Notes: a model not told the origin generated them from the letters alone. Positions 28,915-38,992 are shown, counted from the first letter of the stretch. The stretch is DNA of 64,000 bases from Candidatus Fimimorpha faecalis (GCA_018712075.1 DVHN01000001.1:1-64000), one strand, 5' to 3'. Numbers and translations: made by a program.

Positions 28915-29505
28915 ATGGAAGAAAGAGTGGCGACAATTTGCCGTACCACAAAGGAAACGAAAATTGAATTGACATTAAATCTGGATGGTACGGGAAAAAC
29001 TCAAATTAATACAGGAATTGGTTTTTTAGACCATATGCTGAATAGTTTTGCAAGACATGGCTTATTTGATTTAAGCGTAAGCATAGATGGAGATTTGGAA
29101 GTAGACTGCCACCATACCATCGAAGATACTGGAATTGTACTTGGACAGGCGATTGCAAAAGCAGTTGGAGAAAAAAAATCCATGCAGCGGTATGGTTCCA
29201 TTATCCTTCCAATGGATGAGACATTAATTCTTTGTGCAATTGATTTGTCTGGACGCCCATACCTTGTATTTGATGCTAATTTTACAACCGATCGAGTTGG
29301 AAACTATGATACGGAAATGGTAAAGGAGTTTTTCTATGCGGTTTCTTATTCAAGTGGTATGAATTTACATATTCGCCAGTTAGCAGGAGAAAACAATCAC
29401 CATATCATTGAGGGAATTTATAAGGCATTTGCAAAAGCATTGGATCAGGCAACGAGAATTGACTCCAGAATTGTAGATGTATTAAGCACAAAGGGAAGCC
29501 TTTAA
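28915..29505 (+). CDS. hisB: Imidazoleglycerol-phosphate dehydratase HisB
   Basis: A 196-residue manganese-dependent dehydratase. It shows GFLDHMLNSFARHGLFDL, DCHHTIEDTGIVLG and NNHHIIEGIYKAFAKAL, which hold the histidine-rich metal sites. It is monofunctional (no fused phosphatase). It is the last recognisable his gene here; hisC, hisH, hisA, hisF and hisI must be elsewhere. Confidence 0.96.
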   Translation: MEERVATICRTTKETKIELTLNLDGTGKTQINTGIGFLDHMLNSFARHGLFDLSVSIDGDLEVDCHHTIEDTGIVLGQAIAKAVGEKKSMQRYGSIILPMDETLILCAIDLSGRPYLVFDANFTTDRVGNYDTEMVKEFFYAVSYSSGMNLHIRQLAGENNHHIIEGIYKAFAKALDQATRIDSRIVDVLSTKGSL

Positions 29506-29585
29506 TCAATTAAAGATAGAAGAAGTTTAAAGTAATCGTGGAACTAATTTAATAAGGAAGCAGTATAGGAGACTGAGTATAAATT

Positions 29586-30110
29586 ATGAAAAAAGCGTTG
29601 GTTGTAATTGATATGCAAAATGATTTTATTGATGGTGCATTAGGAACAGGAGAAGCTCAGGCAATTGTAGGAAATGTGAAGAAAAAAATTGAGCAGGCGT
29701 TAAAAGTGGGAGATGATGTGATATTTACGCAAGACACGCATTATGATACTTACTTGGAAACGGGAGAAGGAAAAAAACTGCCTGTACCGCATTGTATTTA
29801 TGGAACAAATGGATGGGAAATTTGTCCAGAACTAAAAGAATATAGTGAAAATGCAGAGGTATTTGAAAAACCTACGTTTGGTTCTGTGAAGTTGGCACGT
29901 TATCTGGCAGTGAGAGAGTATGAGGCAGTGGAATTTGTAGGGCTTTGTACGGATATTTGTGTTATTTCCAATGTATTGTTAGTAAAAGCAGTTATGCCAG
30001 AATCAGAACTTTTCGTAGATGCTTCTTGCTGTGCAGGAGTAACACCTAAGAGCCATAAGAATGCATTGGAAGCAATGAACATGTGTCAGGTTAATATAAT
30101 CGGCAATTGA
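29586..30110 (+). CDS. Isochorismatase-family cysteine hydrolase
   Basis: A 174-residue isochorismatase-fold protein of the nicotinamidase-like group. It has VVIDMQNDFIDGAL with catalytic D9, TQDTHYDTY, and GLCTDICVISN with catalytic cysteine C125. A nicotinamidase (nicotinamide to nicotinate) is plausible from the TQDTH motif, but the family is broad and substrate assignment is tentative. It follows hisB by 80 bases. Confidence 0.85.
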   Translation: MKKALVVIDMQNDFIDGALGTGEAQAIVGNVKKKIEQALKVGDDVIFTQDTHYDTYLETGEGKKLPVPHCIYGTNGWEICPELKEYSENAEVFEKPTFGSVKLARYLAVREYEAVEFVGLCTDICVISNVLLVKAVMPESELFVDASCCAGVTPKSHKNALEAMNMCQVNIIGN

Positions 30111-30157
30111 TTTTGTAAAATCAAGGATAAATATAGAGAAAAGGAAGAGAACGGAAC

Positions 30158-31036
30158 ATGACGAGTCAAGAAAAGAGACATCTTATTTTAAACAATGGAG
30201 ATAGAATTGGAATTGTTGGATGTTCAAATGGGATTCGTTCAGAAGCTCGATGGCAATTGGAACAATTGCAGGGTATTCTGATGCAGATGGGTTTAGTTCC
30301 TGTATTGAGTCCCTATTTATTTCGAGAAGGATATGAAACAAGTACAGAAAGACAGCGGGCAGAGGCACTTATGGATTGCTATCGAGATGAACGTGTAACG
30401 GCGATTTTTGACATATCTGGAGGAGACTTGGCAAATGGAGTATTGGACTATTTAGATTATGAACGAATTCAAAATAATCCCAAACCGATGTTTGGATATA
30501 GTGATTTAACGACTGTTCTGAATGCAATTTATCAAAAAACAGGACAAAAAGGATATCTTTATCAGCTGAGAAACTTAGTATCTGATAATGGAATCATGCA
30601 GCATATGAGGTTTTCCAACTCATTGTTTCAAGGAAAATCAGACTTATATCAGATTCATTGGCATTGGATTCAAAATATTTCTATGGAAGGGATTGTTGTT
30701 GGAGGAAACCTAAGATGTCTGCTGAAGCTGGCAGGAACTGAGTATTTTCCAAATATGAAGGATAAATTACTGTTTTTAGAAAGCCGCAGCGGAAACATTG
30801 AATTTATTGCTTCCTGTTTTACACAACTGAAACAAATGGGAGTTTTTAAGCAAATAAAAGGATTATTGCTAGGTACATTTTCTCAATTGGATGAGCAATG
30901 GGGAAGTTTTATGGCGGAAAAAATTGCTCTTCAAGTGTTGAATGACCGCTTGCTGCCAGTTGCCAGAACGATGGAAGTTGGACATGGAACAGATTCAAAA
31001 TGTTTAATTATTGGAGAATATTATAAAATTCGTTAA
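30158..31036 (+). CDS. LD-carboxypeptidase (peptidase S66 family, MccF-like)
   Basis: A 292-residue S66 serine peptidase-fold protein. The nucleophile lies in GYSDLTTVLNA (about residue 115), the glutamate in LLFLESRSGNIEFI and the histidine in VGHGTDSKCLI. S66 enzymes cleave the L-D bond of muropeptides or inactivate microcin C-like compounds; a cytosolic location is implied by the lack of a signal peptide. Which substrate applies is unknown. Confidence 0.87.
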   Translation: MTSQEKRHLILNNGDRIGIVGCSNGIRSEARWQLEQLQGILMQMGLVPVLSPYLFREGYETSTERQRAEALMDCYRDERVTAIFDISGGDLANGVLDYLDYERIQNNPKPMFGYSDLTTVLNAIYQKTGQKGYLYQLRNLVSDNGIMQHMRFSNSLFQGKSDLYQIHWHWIQNISMEGIVVGGNLRCLLKLAGTEYFPNMKDKLLFLESRSGNIEFIASCFTQLKQMGVFKQIKGLLLGTFSQLDEQWGSFMAEKIALQVLNDRLLPVARTMEVGHGTDSKCLIIGEYYKIR

Positions 31037-31062
31037 GTTTTATAAGAAAGATAAATTTTCAG

Positions 31063-31091
31063 TTGAATATTTTGCTTTTATCTATTACAAT
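31063..31091 (+). promoter_or_regulatory. Promoter of nfnAB
   Basis: TTGAAT (31063-31068), 17 bases, TACAAT (31086-31091), about 48 bases before the nfnA start. Confidence 0.65.
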
Positions 31092-31138
31092 GAAGAAAGA
31101 CGCTAGAACTAAGAAAAAAAGAGGAGGATATGATTGAT

Positions 31139-32029
31139 ATGTATAAGATTTTAAAAGCTGAGAAATTGGCAGAAAAAATCTATCTTATGGATGTAGAAGC
31201 TCCAAGAGTGGCAAGCCATTGCCAGCCTGGACAGTTTATTATTGCAAAGATTGATGAAGTTGGAGAAAGAATTCCATTGACAATCTGCGATTATAATAGA
31301 GAGGCTGGTACAATTACAATTGTATTTCAGATTGTAGGTGCTTCTACAGAACGTATGGCGATGTTGCAGACAGGAGATGCATTTATGGACTTTGTAGGTC
31401 CTCTTGGCTGTGCATCTGAATTTGTAAAGGAAGATCTCGAAGAGTTAAAAAATAAAAAGTTTTTATTTGTAGCTGGAGGTGTAGGCGCAGCTCCTGTTTA
31501 TCCACAAGTAAAATGGATGCATGAACACGGCATTGCGGTAGATGTTATCGTTGGTTCTAAGACAAAGGACTTAATTCTGTTAGAAGAAGAAATGAAGGCG
31601 GTTGCTGGAAATCTTTATATTACAACCGATGATGGAAGTTATCAGAGAAAAGGTATGGTAACAGAAGTAATTAAAGATTTGGTTGTAAACGATGGAAAGA
31701 ACTATGATGTCTGTGTTGCAATCGGACCAATGATTATGATGAAATTCGTCTGTCTGCTGACAAAAGACTTAGGCATCCCAACAATTGTAAGTATGAATCC
31801 AATTATGGTAGATGGTACTGGTATGTGTGGTGCATGTCGTTTGACTGTAGGTGGAAAAGTAAAATTCGCATGTGTAGATGGACCAGAATTTGATGGACAT
31901 CTCGTAAACTTTGATGAGGCAATGAAGAGACAGCAGATGTATAAGACAGAAGAGGGACGTGCGATTCTTAGACTCCATGAGGGAGATACCCATCATGGCG
32001 GATGTGGACAATGTGGAGGTGACGAGTAA
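31139..32029 (+). CDS. nfnA: NfnA-like ferredoxin:NADP+ oxidoreductase small subunit
   Basis: A 296-residue FAD/NAD-binding reductase of the dihydroorotate dehydrogenase electron-transfer (PyrK-like) family. It has RIPLTICDYN (flavin site), FVAGGVGAAPVYPQ (nucleotide site), and C-terminal cysteines in DGTGMCGACRLTV and FACVDGPEFDGH for a [2Fe-2S] cluster. Followed with overlapping stop/start by NfnB, it forms the NADH-dependent reduced ferredoxin:NADP+ oxidoreductase. The ATG at 31139 is 11 bases from AGGAGG; the ATG at 31130 is only 2 bases away and less likely. Confidence 0.9.
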   Translation: MYKILKAEKLAEKIYLMDVEAPRVASHCQPGQFIIAKIDEVGERIPLTICDYNREAGTITIVFQIVGASTERMAMLQTGDAFMDFVGPLGCASEFVKEDLEELKNKKFLFVAGGVGAAPVYPQVKWMHEHGIAVDVIVGSKTKDLILLEEEMKAVAGNLYITTDDGSYQRKGMVTEVIKDLVVNDGKNYDVCVAIGPMIMMKFVCLLTKDLGIPTIVSMNPIMVDGTGMCGACRLTVGGKVKFACVDGPEFDGHLVNFDEAMKRQQMYKTEEGRAILRLHEGDTHHGGCGQCGGDE

Positions 32030-33414
32030 TGGACGTATTAAAAAAAGTACCAGTTCGGGAGCAAGATCCAAAGGTTCGTGCTGCGAATTTTGACGAAGTT
32101 TGTTTAGGATATAATATGGAAGAAGCTCAGCAGGAAGCTAGCCGTTGTATTAAATGTAAAAATGCAAGATGTATGACTGGTTGTCCAGTTTCGATTAATA
32201 TACCAGGATTTATTAAAGAAATTCAAGATGGTAATATAGAAGCAGCTGCGAATATTATTGCAGAGTCTTCCGCACTTCCAGCGGTATGTGGACGTGTATG
32301 TCCGCAGGAATCTCAGTGTGAAGGCGTTTGTATCCGTGGAATCAAAGGAGAACCAATTTCCATTGGTAAGTTAGAGCGTTTCGTAGCAGACTGGTCTCGT
32401 GAAAATGGATTTGTTCCAAAAAAGGCGGAAAAGATGAATGGCAAGAAAGTAGCAGTCATCGGTTCTGGTCCAGCAGGGTTAACTTGTGCTGGTGATTTAG
32501 CAAAACTTGGTTATGAAGTAACAATCTTTGAAGCATTGCATCAGCCAGGCGGTGTATTATTGTATGGTATTCCAGAATTCCGTTTGCCAAAAGATACTGT
32601 TGTAAAGACAGAAATTGAGAACGTTAAGAAATTAGGCGTAAAAATTGAATGTAACGTTGTAATCGGAAAATCAGTAACGATTGATCAACTCCTGTCGGAA
32701 GAAGGATTTAGCGCAGTATTTATTGGCTCTGGTGCAGGATTACCTAAGTTTATGGGAATTCCAGGAGAAAATGCGAATGGTGTATTCTCTGCCAATGAAT
32801 TCTTAACCCGTAACAATTTAATGAAAGCATTCCGTGACGATCATGATACACCAATTGCAAGAGGTAAGAAAGTTGCAGTTGTAGGCGGTGGTAATGTAGC
32901 AATGGATGCTGCCAGAACGGCACTTCGTTTAGGAGCAGAAACTTATATTGTATATCGCCGTAGTGAAGCAGAACTTCCAGCCCGTGTGGAAGAAGTACAT
33001 CATGCAAAAGAAGAAGGCGTAATCTTTAAACTCTTAACCAATCCAAAAGAAATCTTAGTAGATGAGAATGGATGGGTAAAAGGTATGGTTTGTGTAGAAA
33101 TGGAACTCGGCGAACCAGATGCATCAGGCAGAAGACGTCCAGTAGAAAAAGCAGGTTCCGAATTTACCATTGATGTAGATACCGTTATTATGTCACTTGG
33201 CACCTCACCAAATCCATTGATTTCTTCCACAACGGAGGGACTGGAAGTAAATAAATGGAAATGTATCGTAGCAGACGAAACAAATGGAAAGACAACCAAA
33301 GAAGGTGTCTATGCTGGCGGCGATGCCGTAACAGGGGCAGCAACTGTAATTCTGGCAATGGAAGCAGGAAAAGCAGGAGCAAAGGGAATTCACGAATACT
33401 TATCTAATAAATAA
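32029..33414 (+). CDS. nfnB: NfnB / glutamate synthase small-subunit-like flavoprotein
   Basis: A 461-residue flavin-dependent oxidoreductase often annotated gltA. An N-terminal ferredoxin-type domain carries CIKCKNARCMTGCP and CGRVCPQESQCEGVC for two [4Fe-4S] clusters. Two Rossmann motifs follow: VAVIGSGPAGLTCAGDLAKLG (FAD) and VAVVGGGNVAMDAARTALRLG (NADPH), listed here in part as GSGPAG and GGGNVAMD. Directly joined to nfnA, it is better read as NfnB of the electron-bifurcating complex than as stand-alone glutamate synthase. Confidence 0.9.
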   Translation: MDVLKKVPVREQDPKVRAANFDEVCLGYNMEEAQQEASRCIKCKNARCMTGCPVSINIPGFIKEIQDGNIEAAANIIAESSALPAVCGRVCPQESQCEGVCIRGIKGEPISIGKLERFVADWSRENGFVPKKAEKMNGKKVAVIGSGPAGLTCAGDLAKLGYEVTIFEALHQPGGVLLYGIPEFRLPKDTVVKTEIENVKKLGVKIECNVVIGKSVTIDQLLSEEGFSAVFIGSGAGLPKFMGIPGENANGVFSANEFLTRNNLMKAFRDDHDTPIARGKKVAVVGGGNVAMDAARTALRLGAETYIVYRRSEAELPARVEEVHHAKEEGVIFKLLTNPKEILVDENGWVKGMVCVEMELGEPDASGRRRPVEKAGSEFTIDVDTVIMSLGTSPNPLISSTTEGLEVNKWKCIVADETNGKTTKEGVYAGGDAVTGAATVILAMEAGKAGAKGIHEYLSNK

Positions 33415-33426
33415 AATAGATGATAA

Positions 33427-33465
33427 TAATAGCCACAGGAGCAAATCCCTGTGGCTATTATTTGT
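33427..33465 (+). terminator. Terminator after nfnAB
   Basis: A perfect 13-bp stem, TAATAGCCACAGG (33427-33439) with CCTGTGGCTATTA (33448-33460), followed by TTTG. The stem could also end transcription from the minus-strand gene that converges on it. Confidence 0.85.
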
Positions 33466-33491
33466 AATATACAAAATTTTAATGAAGTTTT

Positions 33492-34025
33492 TTATTTTGT
33501 TGTACTGCATACGCTGCAAACTGTTGTTTTACCTGCTTCTTTGGCTTCTTGCTCTGTTCCGCTTATAATTGTTTTGGAACGTTTTAAGTAAGTACAATTT
33601 TGATCGGCATGGTAAGATTTTCCATTTGGAGTCCAGAAAAATACAGCAGATTGCTCGAACGTTTCATCTTCGTTTCTATTCTGTTCCGTGTTAAGATCTT
33701 CATCTTCTAAAAATTCATCTTCCGATGCAATTGCCTCTTCTAAAGAAGCTTCTTTGGCATGAGCAGTTAAATCCGCTTCCTCTACGTCTGCCTCCATCTC
33801 TGGTTTTATTATTTCGTTTGCTGATATAGAATCAGATTTTTCATTTGGTATATTTTTCGTAAAGTTTTGTTGCTTTGCCGTTGCTGTATGAGTTTCTGGT
33901 TTTTTCATAACAGTAGTTGATTGTTTGGCAGTTGGTTTTCTCTTTCTTAATAATAAGTAAAGAATGAGAATCAATACAAGTAATAGGACAAAGCAAAGTA
34001 AGAACATTTTCTTTTTGTCAAACAT
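33492..34025 (-). CDS. Membrane-anchored protein with C-terminal CxxC domain
   Basis: A 177-residue protein: one N-terminal transmembrane helix (about 7-27) followed by RKRK, a long Glu/Asp/Thr/Lys-rich disordered linker, and a compact C-terminal domain (about 130-177). That domain reads YHADQNCTYLKRSKTI...TVCSVCSTTK and resembles the small Cys-containing module seen at the end of many nucleases and surface proteins. Topology by the positive-inside rule is unclear. Function unknown. ATG 34025 has GAGGAG upstream on the minus strand. Confidence 0.72.
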   Translation of the reverse strand: MFDKKKMFLLCFVLLLVLILILYLLLRKRKPTAKQSTTVMKKPETHTATAKQQNFTKNIPNEKSDSISANEIIKPEMEADVEEADLTAHAKEASLEEAIASEDEFLEDEDLNTEQNRNEDETFEQSAVFFWTPNGKSYHADQNCTYLKRSKTIISGTEQEAKEAGKTTVCSVCSTTK

Positions 34026-34192
34026 AATAACTTCTCCTCTTTTTCTTAACGTTGGTTTTCAACGTAAATACTTCTATACTCGAATATCATACCATAGAAA
34101 AGAAAAGGATACAAGAAAGAATAAATAACAAAAATCAATAGTAAATAGCAAGAATTTTATCAAAATATAGCAAGAATCGGCAGTTTTTGACT

Positions 34193-34759
34193 TTAATTTA
34201 ATATTTCTATTCCTTGGCAGATGATTCTTTTTGCCATATGAGCGATTTCTTCTGGACTTTCTTTGCGATTTCTTTCCAGCCACGCTTGAAATAATCCAAT
34301 TATACCGTTAATTATGAAGGCATAAAAATATTCATATTGAATTGGATCAGAGACAGAATAAGTATGCATCCAATTATTAAGACATTTTTCTTTTACGAAT
34401 TCTTTCATTTGGTCTATGAATAAAATATCGCCATTGGAACTAAGTAAAACTGTTACAATCTCTGCATTATGATCTAAAAAGTGAAAAATATCGGTTAAAA
34501 ATAAAAGGGGTTCAATTTGTTGTTTTTCAAAGTTGTATTTATCAAACACATCTTTTAATTCTTGCATAAGTTCACTTTCAATTGAGGAAAGTAAATCAAA
34601 GATATCTTTGTGATGGAGATAAAATGTTCCACGATTAATATCAACATAATCCGCCAACTCCTTTACAGTAATCTTGTTTACTGGTTTTTGCTTCATTAAA
34701 TCTGTTAATCCAGAGCGTAGAAGAGCTTTTGTTTTTCGAATTCTTCGGTCAATTGCCAT
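34193..34759 (-). CDS. TetR/AcrR family transcriptional regulator
   Basis: A 188-residue TetR-type repressor. The N-terminal helix-turn-helix is clear: RKTKALLRSGLTDLMKQKP, ITVKELADYVDINRGTFYLHHKD. The C-terminal ligand domain resembles the TetR_C_7/DhaS-like type. The start at 34759 follows AGGAAGGAGAATT; 15 upstream in-frame codons lack a ribosome binding site. It is divergent from the MMPL transporter and heptad-repeat protein, which it probably controls. Confidence 0.9.
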   Translation of the reverse strand: MAIDRRIRKTKALLRSGLTDLMKQKPVNKITVKELADYVDINRGTFYLHHKDIFDLLSSIESELMQELKDVFDKYNFEKQQIEPLLFLTDIFHFLDHNAEIVTVLLSSNGDILFIDQMKEFVKEKCLNNWMHTYSVSDPIQYEYFYAFIINGIIGLFQAWLERNRKESPEEIAHMAKRIICQGIEILN

Positions 34760-34852
34760 AGTAATTCTCCTTCCTTTTATAAAAATTTTATTAATAAAAG
34801 ACATAAAATATAAAAATGATTAGTAATAGTCTTATTGTTGTAAAATTGAATA

Positions 34853-34881
34853 TTGATCTTTTTCTTAAATAGATTATAATC
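34853..34881 (+). promoter_or_regulatory. Promoter for the MMPL operon with palindromic -10
   Basis: TTGATC (34853-34858), 16 bases, TATAAT (34875-34880). The -10 is the core of the perfect palindrome GATTATAATC (34872-34881), which could be part of a TetR operator. Confidence 0.55.
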
Positions 34882-34955
34882 GAAAAAAGTAAATAAATCA
34901 ACATTAAGTACATTAAAATTTGATCTTAGTGCAAAATTTTTTGAAAGGAGATATT

Positions 34956-37001
34956 ATGAAGAGACTATTTGAACAGATATTAAGGCATAGGAAAACGGTA
35001 ATCCTATTGTTTGGTCTAGCCTGTATAATCAGTGCTTTTATGAGTACGAAAGTACAGGTAAATTATAACTTGGTTGATTATTTGCCAGACGATGCAGCTT
35101 CGACAAAGGCATTGGATCAAATGGAGGAAGAATATGGAGGAGGCGTTCCGAATGCCAGAATGATGGTAGAAGATATTCGTATTCCAGAGGCTATAACATT
35201 GAAGCAGGAACTTGAGAATGTAGAGGGAATTACTGAAGTTACCTGGCTGGATGACGCAGTGGATGTAACTGTCCCACTAGAAACAATGGATCAGGATATA
35301 TTAGATGATTATTATAAAGATAATACCGCCCTATTTACATTGACAGTTGATGATGAGAAAACGATTGAGGCGTTAAATGGAGCAAGGGAATTGACAGACA
35401 AAACGGTTTCTATGACTGGAGCAGCAGTGAATACTGCGGTAGCAATGGAAAGGACGGATGAAGAAATTCAAAAAATTGTACTATTAATTATTCCTCTTTG
35501 TTTTGTGATTTTGGTTTTAACAACGACATCATGGTTTGAGCCTGTTTTGTTTATGGTAACAATTGGAGTTGCAATTTTGTTAAATCAAGGAACGAATCTA
35601 ATATTTGGGGAAATCTCATTTGTTACGAATGCGGCAGGAAGTATTCTCCAATTAGCTGTCTCGATGGACTACTCTATTTTCCTATTACATCGATTTGCCG
35701 ATTATCGGAAAATGGGTAGGAATGTTCAGGATGCAATGATAGAAGCGCTGCAAAAGGCATTTCAGTCGATTACAGCAAGTGGACTTACAACGGTAATTGG
35801 ATTTGCAGCATTGATTTTAATGCGGTTTAAAATTGGTCCAGATATGGGATATGTTATGGCAAAAGCGATTGTATTTAGCATGTTGAGTGTACTAATTTTT
35901 TTACCAGTTGTGGCAATTCTATGCTATAAATTGATTGATCGTACACAACATAGGCCATTTTATCCTGAATTTAAAGGATTTGCAGCGTTTGTGAGTAAAA
36001 TTCGAGTGCCTGCTTTTGTTTTATTTTTTGTTCTTGTAATTCCAGCCTTTTTGGCACAGAATAAAAATTCATTTCTATATGGAACTTCTCAAATTTTTGG
36101 GGAAGGAACCGATGCATATCAAGAGACACAGGCAGTAGAAAATAAATTTGGAAAATCAAATCAATTTGTATTAATGGTTCCAAAAGGAGATTTTGCTACA
36201 GAGAAAGAGCTAAGTGATGAGTTACATAATATTCCTCAAGTAACGTCGATTCTTTCTTATGTCGATAATGCGGGAGCAGAAGTTCCTACCGAATATTTGG
36301 ATAAAGATACACGTTCTCAGCTGCTAAGTGATCATTATAGTCGAATGGTTTTAACGGTACAAACCGAATACGAGAGTGAGACAGCATTTCAGGTAGTCGA
36401 AAAGATTCGGACAATTGCTGAAACGTACTACCATGATTACTATTTGGCTGGGGAGAGTGTTAATACATATGATATGAGAGATGTCGTGACAACGGATATG
36501 GCAAAAGTAAATGCAATTGCAATTATTGCTGTCTTTCTTGTTATTATGTTTTCCATGAAATCCATTGTACTTCCTATGATTTTGGTGTTTGTAATTGAAG
36601 CATCGGTCTGGATTAACTTATCCATTCCGTATTTCACCGATACATCATTGTTTTATATTGGTTATTTGATCATTAGTACGGTACAGCTTGGAGCAACGGT
36701 GGATTATGCAATTTTATTATCAACTAGATACTTGGAAGAACGAAAAGAGAAACCAAAAGCAGAAGCATTGCGTCAAACGATCATGCATACAACACTTTCT
36801 ATTTTGACATCGGGCTCCATTTTAACATTGGGTGGAGCATTACTGGCGATTGTATCGACACATGGCGTAATTCGTGAACTTGGAGGATTAGTTGGGAAAG
36901 GTGCGGTTTTATCTGTAACGTTAGTTTTGCTTGTTCTTCCAGCGTTTCTCTATTATTTTGATACAATTATTCAAAAAACAATGTGGAAAAAGAAGAAATA
37001 A
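34956..37001 (+). CDS. MMPL/RND family transporter
   Basis: A 681-residue polytopic transporter with two repeats of six transmembrane helices and two large extracytoplasmic loops. Characteristic segments are VQVNYNLVDYLPDDA after helix 1, DYSIFLLHRFADYRK in the first half and the matching DYAILLSTRYLEERK in the second. The ATG at 34956 is 7 bases after GAAAGGAGA. Such pumps export lipids, peptides or drugs; the adjoining TetR regulator suggests inducible export. Substrate unknown. Confidence 0.88.
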   Translation: MKRLFEQILRHRKTVILLFGLACIISAFMSTKVQVNYNLVDYLPDDAASTKALDQMEEEYGGGVPNARMMVEDIRIPEAITLKQELENVEGITEVTWLDDAVDVTVPLETMDQDILDDYYKDNTALFTLTVDDEKTIEALNGARELTDKTVSMTGAAVNTAVAMERTDEEIQKIVLLIIPLCFVILVLTTTSWFEPVLFMVTIGVAILLNQGTNLIFGEISFVTNAAGSILQLAVSMDYSIFLLHRFADYRKMGRNVQDAMIEALQKAFQSITASGLTTVIGFAALILMRFKIGPDMGYVMAKAIVFSMLSVLIFLPVVAILCYKLIDRTQHRPFYPEFKGFAAFVSKIRVPAFVLFFVLVIPAFLAQNKNSFLYGTSQIFGEGTDAYQETQAVENKFGKSNQFVLMVPKGDFATEKELSDELHNIPQVTSILSYVDNAGAEVPTEYLDKDTRSQLLSDHYSRMVLTVQTEYESETAFQVVEKIRTIAETYYHDYYLAGESVNTYDMRDVVTTDMAKVNAIAIIAVFLVIMFSMKSIVLPMILVFVIEASVWINLSIPYFTDTSLFYIGYLIISTVQLGATVDYAILLSTRYLEERKEKPKAEALRQTIMHTTLSILTSGSILTLGGALLAIVSTHGVIRELGGLVGKGAVLSVTLVLLVLPAFLYYFDTIIQKTMWKKKK

Positions 37002-37026
37002 AGAATGAAGGAAAGGAATTGATTTT

Positions 37027-38967
37027 ATGTATAAGAAGAAATGGAAAAGAAATATGGCTGTTTTTATGGCTGGTGTCATGGTGTCATCTCAAATAATGGT
37101 ACCCGTTTCTGCCAAAGAACCTACAACGTCTCAATCTACGCAAGAAGAAAAAACAACGGATCAATCATCAAATGAAAAATCAGATTCTAAGTCGAATCAT
37201 ACAAAGTCAGATTCGGATGAAAAGAAAGAAACGTCTAAAAAGGAAAACACGGACAAAGAAGAAGTCGTTTATGCAAACTTAGATGCGGATGGAAAAAAGA
37301 AAGGAGTCTATGTTGTTAATATTTTTAATGATGCAGAGGATATTGTAGATTATGGAGATTACACGAACATTCGGAATATGAATACAACCGATGAGATTGT
37401 AGACAAGGATGGAATAATCACGGCAACAACCGATCAGTCTTCTCTTTATTATGAAGGAACCTTAGAAGAATGTGAACTTCCATGGAACATCTCGGTAGAA
37501 TATCAAGTCGATGGAAAGGACTATTCTGCGCAGGAAATGGCTGGAAAATCGGGAAAGTTAAATATGAAATTAAAGATTCAGCCAAATGAAAAGGCAAGCG
37601 AAGCATTTCGGAAAGGTTATACATTGCAAGTTACGGTTGTAATGGATGGAGAGCATAGTGAAAATATCGAAGCGGATGGAGCAACCATTGCAAATGTAGG
37701 AAAAGATAAACAGCTTACTTATATTATATTTCCAAATGAAACAAAGACATTGGAAATTCATGCAGATATTACAGATTTTGAAATGCAGGCAATTGCGATC
37801 AATGGAGTAAAAATGGAACTTGGCATCGATGTAAATAGTTTGGAAAGTGAGGAATTAAAAAACAAAGTCAAAGAACTTCAGGATGGAGCGAAAGCGTTGG
37901 ATGACGGAGCAAAATCTGCCGAGGAAGGAAGTAAAACGCTGCAAAGCGGGGCAGCAAGTGTTCAGGCGGGTATCAATACAATGCAAACGGGATTAAATCA
38001 GCTGAATGCGAATTCTACATCATTAGTCTCTGGTTCTGCGCAAGTAAATCAAGCATTACAAACGATTCAGGCGTCTTTGGGCGGCTTCAGTACAGGACAG
38101 AATCCTCAAGATTTGCTGACCGCTTCAAGTCAAATTCGAGATGGGATTCATACGTTGGAAAGCAGCTTGGCCGTGTTAAGTAATTCCGTTAATTATGAGG
38201 CGTACAAAGAAGTGTTTCGGCAGCAGGGGATTGATTTAGACTGGCTGACCGCTCAAAACGCTCAGGCAGGGCAGCAGTTACAGCAGGTCGCAGCATCTCT
38301 GTCAGGCGTATTGCCACAAGATCAAGTAACCATGCTTACAAATATCGGGCAGCTTTTGGCAGCAAGCAATGGAGTGATTTCTGGAACGAAAACTTATCTG
38401 GATACTGCATCGCAAAGTATTAACCAAATCTATAGTGGAAGTTCACAGTTAAAACAATCCTATGAAAATTATTATAACGCAGTATCTGGACTTGTACAGA
38501 GTCTTTCTGGTATAATGGGAAATATAACGACTCTGACAAATGCAATTCAAACATTGGCAGCTCAATATGCGACATTGGATGCAGGAATTTCTGACTATAC
38601 GGGAGCGGTTGCTGCTCTTGTCGCTGGATGTAATGAATTAGCAGGCGGAATGCAGGAGCTCGTCAGTGGATGTAATACATTGACAGATGGAACGAAGAAC
38701 TTATCAGATGGAACAGGAGAATTAAAAGATAGGACATCTAATTTGGAACAGGAATTAAAAGATATGATAGCAAAAGAATTGGATTCCAAAATGGGAAAGG
38801 ATGTAAAGACCGTCTCCTTTGTATCAGATAAAAATAAAAATGTATCAAATGTACAATTTGTAATTCAGACAGAAGCAATCAAACTGCCAGAAAAGGAAAT
38901 ACCAGAAGAGAGAGCAACAGAGAAGTTGAATTTATGGCAAAAATTCTTAAATCTGTTTCAAAAATAA
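37027..38967 (+). CDS. Secreted X-X-X-Leu-X-X-Gly heptad-repeat protein
   Basis: A 646-residue exported protein with a signal peptide (MYKKKWKRNMAVFMAGVMVS... cleaved near VSAKE), an acidic Ser/Lys-rich linker, a beta-rich domain, then a long region (about 285-610) with DGAKALDDGAKSAEEGSK-like heptads and later AGCNELAGGMQELVSGC and LTDGTKNLSDGTGEL. This xxxLxxG pattern is found in proteins partnering MMPL-type exporters (YhgE/Pip-related). It is 25 bases downstream of the MMPL gene, and so probably a periplasm-facing or surface partner of that pump. Confidence 0.8.
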   Translation: MYKKKWKRNMAVFMAGVMVSSQIMVPVSAKEPTTSQSTQEEKTTDQSSNEKSDSKSNHTKSDSDEKKETSKKENTDKEEVVYANLDADGKKKGVYVVNIFNDAEDIVDYGDYTNIRNMNTTDEIVDKDGIITATTDQSSLYYEGTLEECELPWNISVEYQVDGKDYSAQEMAGKSGKLNMKLKIQPNEKASEAFRKGYTLQVTVVMDGEHSENIEADGATIANVGKDKQLTYIIFPNETKTLEIHADITDFEMQAIAINGVKMELGIDVNSLESEELKNKVKELQDGAKALDDGAKSAEEGSKTLQSGAASVQAGINTMQTGLNQLNANSTSLVSGSAQVNQALQTIQASLGGFSTGQNPQDLLTASSQIRDGIHTLESSLAVLSNSVNYEAYKEVFRQQGIDLDWLTAQNAQAGQQLQQVAASLSGVLPQDQVTMLTNIGQLLAASNGVISGTKTYLDTASQSINQIYSGSSQLKQSYENYYNAVSGLVQSLSGIMGNITTLTNAIQTLAAQYATLDAGISDYTGAVAALVAGCNELAGGMQELVSGCNTLTDGTKNLSDGTGELKDRTSNLEQELKDMIAKELDSKMGKDVKTVSFVSDKNKNVSNVQFVIQTEAIKLPEKEIPEERATEKLNLWQKFLNLFQK

Positions 38968-38992
38968 AGTTTAGAAAGGTTGGGTGAAGTAT

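Noticed and set aside
32029..33414. Stand-alone glutamate synthase small subunit
   Set aside because: It is joined to an NfnA-type reductase and no large glutamate synthase subunit is nearby, so NfnB fits better.
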